Below are positions 59,544 through 62,745 of a stretch of 62,745 bases of DNA, piece by piece. A program made the translations under genes and the position numbers. Numbering within the stretch: position 1 is the first letter of the stretch; every line of letters starts with the position of its first letter. This DNA is from Occidentia massiliensis (GTDB lineage: Bacteria > Pseudomonadota > Alphaproteobacteria > Rickettsiales > Rickettsiaceae), in contig CANJ01000020.1 of NCBI GenBank assembly GCA_000309075.1, positions 1 through 62,745 of the forward strand. Reading direction: 5' to 3'. Below the pieces are notes generated by a model. That model worked only from the letters and a program-made list of their open reading frames with translations, made no database searches and had not been told where the DNA came from.

Positions 59544-60317
59544 TTATCCTCTGTTTTTTTTCCAAAATTTATAACACCTGTAACTTTTAGGATAATTCAA
59601 ATTAGCCTCACGCTCTTGATATATACTATTTTTAAATATTGAATATGGATCAATTGAATTCTTAAAAACAAAATCAGTAGTATCTAAAATTTTTTCTCTT
59701 TGCTGTATTATGCTTATAATATATAATCCATTAACAAAGTTTTTATTAAAGTGATAAAATAGCGGATTCAGATATTTTCCACTAAAAGCTAGATCTGCAA
59801 CATCTCTAATACTGCTACCTCCAAAAAATGGCAACACAATGTAAGGACCAGGTCCGATACCATATCTAGCTAATGTACTACCAAAATTTCTAGGTTTAGA
59901 CTGTAAGCCAAATTTTGAAGAAATATCATATATTCCACCTATACCCAAAGTAAAATTTACTGTAAACTGCCAAAAGCTTAATAGACTATTTTGACCATCT
60001 AACTGCAATATACTATTTATAGTTGTAATTGGCACAAACATATTATCAATAAAATTATTTATTCTCTCTTGGCTATAATCACTGAATATTCTTCTATAAA
60101 TTAAAGTAATTGGCCTTAAAAAATGGTGATCAAAAACTAAGTTAAAATTAAAAATTTTTCTATTAATCTTTTCATAAGGATCATATTGTTCTAAGCAAAT
60201 ATCTTCTTCTATATTATAAGTATGTTTATAACTACTACTATTTGAATTATTCTCAGCTTTAACTATTGAAGAAATAAGGCTTATTATTATAACCATGATG
60301 TAGTAAACCTTTATCAT
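59544..60317 (-). CDS. mlaA: MlaA (VacJ) family protein
   Basis: Outer-membrane partner that extracts phospholipids from the outer leaflet and hands them to MlaC. Landmarks are DPYEKINRKIFNFNLVFDHH, the interior INNFIDNMFVPITTINSILQ, FTLGIGGIYDISSKFGL and GIGPGPYIVLPFFGGSSIRD. 257 residues. MlaA is usually a lipoprotein, but after the signal sequence (IMVIIISLISSIVKA) there is no lipobox cysteine; the first cysteine is at about residue 40 in EEDICLEQYDPYE. It may be secreted without a lipid anchor. The gene is coupled to mlaC. Confidence 0.93.
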   Translation of the reverse strand: MIKVYYIMVIIISLISSIVKAENNSNSSSYKHTYNIEEDICLEQYDPYEKINRKIFNFNLVFDHHFLRPITLIYRRIFSDYSQERINNFIDNMFVPITTINSILQLDGQNSLLSFWQFTVNFTLGIGGIYDISSKFGLQSKPRNFGSTLARYGIGPGPYIVLPFFGGSSIRDVADLAFSGKYLNPLFYHFNKNFVNGLYIISIIQQREKILDTTDFVFKNSIDPYSIFKNSIYQEREANLNYPKSYRCYKFWKKNRG

Positions 60318-60340
60318 TCTCTCTTGACTATTATTTCTAA

Positions 60341-61372
60341 CTAGTTACTATTTTTTAATAGTAAAATATTATAAATTAAAGACTTATCAAGTATTTTAAA
60401 TTTATGTTCTGTTAATAGCTGAAAGTTAACATCTTCTAACACTTTTTTTACATAGTCTATATTAAATACAAACCATGAATATTTTATATCAAAAACTGTA
60501 TTATTATTGTTACATGGTAATAATAAACAAAAATATCCACCTGGAATTAAAATTTTAGAAAATTTTTCTACAACTTTTTGTATATCAGATGTATAGCTAA
60601 GGCTAGCAAAAGAAACAATAACGTTAAACTTTTCTTTTACATGATATTCTACAAAGTCCTGAGGCCATAAAGATGCTACTTCATCATAAATAACTTCTTT
60701 ATGGTTTATTACGTTATTTAGCTTTAACGACTTAACCATTTCATCAGAGCTTTCTACTCCTACTAAACGAAAATCTTTTACTATCATTTCATTAATATTA
60801 TGACCAAAAATACCATCTCCACAACCATAGTCTAATATTTTACAGTTAGGTGGAAATTCTTCTACGCCACTGAGTAAAATCTTAACAAACTCCTTAGCAA
60901 TATCAACATCTTTACTGATAAACCTAAAGTTATAATATTCTAAGGTAAGATTTCTGTACATATCCCATATTTTTTGAGGTACAAAACTAGATGTTTTACA
61001 ATTTTGGATAAAACTCTTAAGACCAATACTATCTTGTGTGGTAACGAACTCTAAACATCTTAACGATTTCTGATAATTGCCTTTTATAAAATAGGTAATT
61101 GACATCCAATAATATGATTCTTCAACTTGCTGCTTTAAAAATCTTGACACTATTTGAAAACGTAAAATAGCATCATTATAATTACCTTTTTTAAGATGAT
61201 ATATGCCAAGTTCAATATTTATAGAACTTAGGTTTTTAAATTTACTATTAGTGTCAGATATATATTTTTTTACCCAGACAATTCCTTCAATTATATTAGT
61301 TGGTAATGAAATAATAAATAAGCACATTTTCTTAAAATTATTTATACTAGTTATAAAAGTACTCTTTATCAT
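60341..61372 (-). CDS. TPR-containing SAM-dependent methyltransferase
   Basis: A 343-residue protein. An N-terminal tetratricopeptide stretch (NIELGIYHLKKGNYNDAILR, then SYYWMSITYFIKGNYQKSLR) leads to a class I methyltransferase domain with motif I as CKILDYGCGDGIFGHNI at about residue 180, the acidic residue in LVGVESSDEM and motif IV region FNVIVSFASLSY. This TPR plus methyltransferase arrangement occurs in several Rickettsiales and proteobacteria. The substrate is unknown. It lies upstream of mlaA on the same strand and may share a promoter; a link to lipid transport is not implied. Confidence 0.8.
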   Translation of the reverse strand: MIKSTFITSINNFKKMCLFIISLPTNIIEGIVWVKKYISDTNSKFKNLSSINIELGIYHLKKGNYNDAILRFQIVSRFLKQQVEESYYWMSITYFIKGNYQKSLRCLEFVTTQDSIGLKSFIQNCKTSSFVPQKIWDMYRNLTLEYYNFRFISKDVDIAKEFVKILLSGVEEFPPNCKILDYGCGDGIFGHNINEMIVKDFRLVGVESSDEMVKSLKLNNVINHKEVIYDEVASLWPQDFVEYHVKEKFNVIVSFASLSYTSDIQKVVEKFSKILIPGGYFCLLLPCNNNNTVFDIKYSWFVFNIDYVKKVLEDVNFQLLTEHKFKILDKSLIYNILLLKNSN

Positions 61373-61518
61373 CTTAGTTTATTATATTTAGTTAATAAAG
61401 ATTGACAAAAATTATTAAATTTATTTTGATTTAACCTACATGTTCACATATAATCTATCAGATGGCAATAGCAATTTAGTTATTACTAAAAATCAATCTT
61501 ATAATATGTAGTTAATTT

Positions 61519-62721
61519 ATGTCACTCACTGCAAACCGGGTAAATTATGTTAAAGAATCCCCTACTCTTATGCTAGCTAAGAAATCAGCTGAGCTAAAAC
61601 AACAAGGAAAAAACATAATTTCATTAACTATAGGAGAACCAGATTTTGATACTCCAGATAATATTAAGGAAGCTGCAATTAAAGCAATAAATCAAGGTAT
61701 TACTAAATATACTAACGTTGATGGTATCCCAGAACTTAAAGAAAGCATAAAGAACAAATTTAAACGTGAAAATAATCTTGACTATCAATTAAATGAAATA
61801 ATAGTAGGATCAGGTGCTAAACAAGTTATTTATAACTTGTTTATGGCCACTTTAAATATAGGTGATGAAGTAATTATTCCTAAGCCATATTGGGTATCAT
61901 ATCCTGAAATTGTAACACTTGTAGATGCTAAGCCAATATTTATTAACTGCACAATAGAAAATAACTTTAAGCTTGTGCCAAAACAGCTAGCAGATGCAAT
62001 TACTAGTAAAACTAAATGGTTATTAATAAATTCACCTAATAACCCTACTGGAGCTATTTATTCAAAATCAGAACTTGAATCTCTAATAAAAATACTTAGT
62101 GAACATAATAATGTTAATATAATATGTGATGATATTTATGAACATGTGGTATTTGATGAGGCTCGTTTTTTTACTTTAGCTGAAATAGCACCAAATTTAA
62201 AAGAAAGAATTTTTATTGTAAATGGAGTTTCTAAAGCCTATGCTATGACAGGATGGCGTATTGGTTACGGGGCTGGTAATGCTAAAATTGTAAAGGCTAT
62301 GACAATAATTCAATCTCACAGCACTTCAAATCCTTGTTCTATTAGTCAGGTAGCAGCAATTGAAGCTTTAAATGGTCCTCAGGATCATATCCAAACACAT
62401 ACTAAAGATTTTCAAAAAAAACGAGATCTGGCTTTAACTATTTTAAGTCAAGCACCTGGATTGTACTGCTACAAACCCGAAGGAACTTTTTATCTTTTTA
62501 TCTCTTGTAAAGGCCTTTTAGGTAAGCAAACCCCTAATGGTAAAATAATAATTAATGATAGTGATTTTGCTTCTTATTTACTTGAAACAGTTAGGGTATC
62601 TATTGTACCAGGTATAGCTTTTGGTATTGAAGGATATTTTAGAATATCTTGTGCTATTTCTACGACAGAACTTGAAGCTGCTTGCTTACTGATAAAAAAA
62701 GCATGTGAAAAACTAGTATAG
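61519..62721 (+). CDS. aspC: aspartate aminotransferase (class I)
   Basis: PLP aminotransferase interconverting aspartate and oxaloacetate with glutamate and 2-oxoglutarate, 400 residues. It begins MSLTANRVNYVKESPTLMLA, as aspartate aminotransferase subgroup I-gamma enzymes of alphaproteobacteria do. The internal lysine lies in NGVSKAYAMTGWRIGYGAG (near residue 238), with NSPNNPTGAIYS and the terminal FRISCAIS carrying the substrate arginine. Good length and full motifs. It links amino-acid use to the TCA cycle, fitting the SucCD genes. Confidence 0.94.
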   Translation: MSLTANRVNYVKESPTLMLAKKSAELKQQGKNIISLTIGEPDFDTPDNIKEAAIKAINQGITKYTNVDGIPELKESIKNKFKRENNLDYQLNEIIVGSGAKQVIYNLFMATLNIGDEVIIPKPYWVSYPEIVTLVDAKPIFINCTIENNFKLVPKQLADAITSKTKWLLINSPNNPTGAIYSKSELESLIKILSEHNNVNIICDDIYEHVVFDEARFFTLAEIAPNLKERIFIVNGVSKAYAMTGWRIGYGAGNAKIVKAMTIIQSHSTSNPCSISQVAAIEALNGPQDHIQTHTKDFQKKRDLALTILSQAPGLYCYKPEGTFYLFISCKGLLGKQTPNGKIIINDSDFASYLLETVRVSIVPGIAFGIEGYFRISCAISTTELEAACLLIKKACEKLV

Positions 62722-62728
62722 GTATAAC

Positions 62729-62745
62729 ATGGTTAAAATAGTTAT
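62729..62745 (+). CDS. possible gene start, cut by the window end
   Basis: ATG 62729 begins a frame reading MVKIV that runs to the window edge, seven bases after the aspC stop. It may be the next gene of an aspC operon. Five codons cannot support more. Confidence 0.25.

Overview
This AT-rich window looks like chromosome from an obligate intracellular alphaproteobacterium of the order Rickettsiales, most likely family Rickettsiaceae. The evidence is the gene set: succinyl-CoA ligase, cytochrome bd, Sco1, CtrA, RNase J, Tol and Mla proteins, frataxin and a KdsD-Lpt cluster. It is mixed with ankyrin, pentapeptide-repeat and coiled-coil proteins, a decayed IS481 transposase and several eroded genes. 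The Kdo and LPS-export genes (kdsD, lptA, lptB, lptC, an LptF/G permease) point to a lineage that makes LPS. I assign no species.

Layout. 1-9.2 kb is accessory: a structured repeat, tRNA-Thr, an ankyrin protein, murA, a 1308-residue pentapeptide-repeat protein, an IS481 relic and a broken coiled-coil gene. 9.2-17 kb is core: sucD-sucC, ubiH, an orphan gene between two short direct repeats, ubiA and valS. 17-20 kb holds two tandem lysine-rich helical-repeat paralogues with no family I recognise. 20.3-33 kb: apaG-glpX, a pseudogene, an intradiol-dioxygenase-like secreted protein, alr, rpmI-rplT, a second copy of the structured repeat, a DUF2278 gene, efp-suhB-tsaB, a CAU tRNA, an LptF/G permease and mreB-mreC. 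33-41.7 kb: pheS-pheT, cyaY-ABC exporter, a 47-residue gene, tRNA-Thr, a class D beta-lactamase and a proline-rich coiled-coil protein. 41.8-46.4 kb is one minus-strand block, hemB then sco-kdsD-lptC-lptA-lptB. 46.7-50.5 kb is tolQ-tolR-tolA-tolB. 50.6-62.7 kb: a broken MFS transporter, rnj, ctrA, cydA-cydB, hemW, mlaA-mlaC, a TPR-methyltransferase and aspC.

Function. Much of the core content builds and maintains the envelope: MurA, Alr and MreBC for peptidoglycan and shape, KdsD and Lpt for LPS, Mla and Tol for the outer membrane. The rest serves energy and cofactor supply (SucCD, UbiA/UbiH, CydAB, Sco, HemB, CyaY) and translation (ValS, PheST, EF-P, L20, L35, TsaB, tRNAs). The repeat-rich proteins are host-interaction candidates, by inference only.

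The most striking sequence-level observation is that five genes (pheT, an MFS transporter, cydB, hemW and the coiled-coil gene near 8.9 kb) can each be read through if one or two bases are restored in a short A/T run. Because pheT is essential, this means either consensus errors in the assembly or a genome that tolerates such lesions, for example by polymerase slippage.
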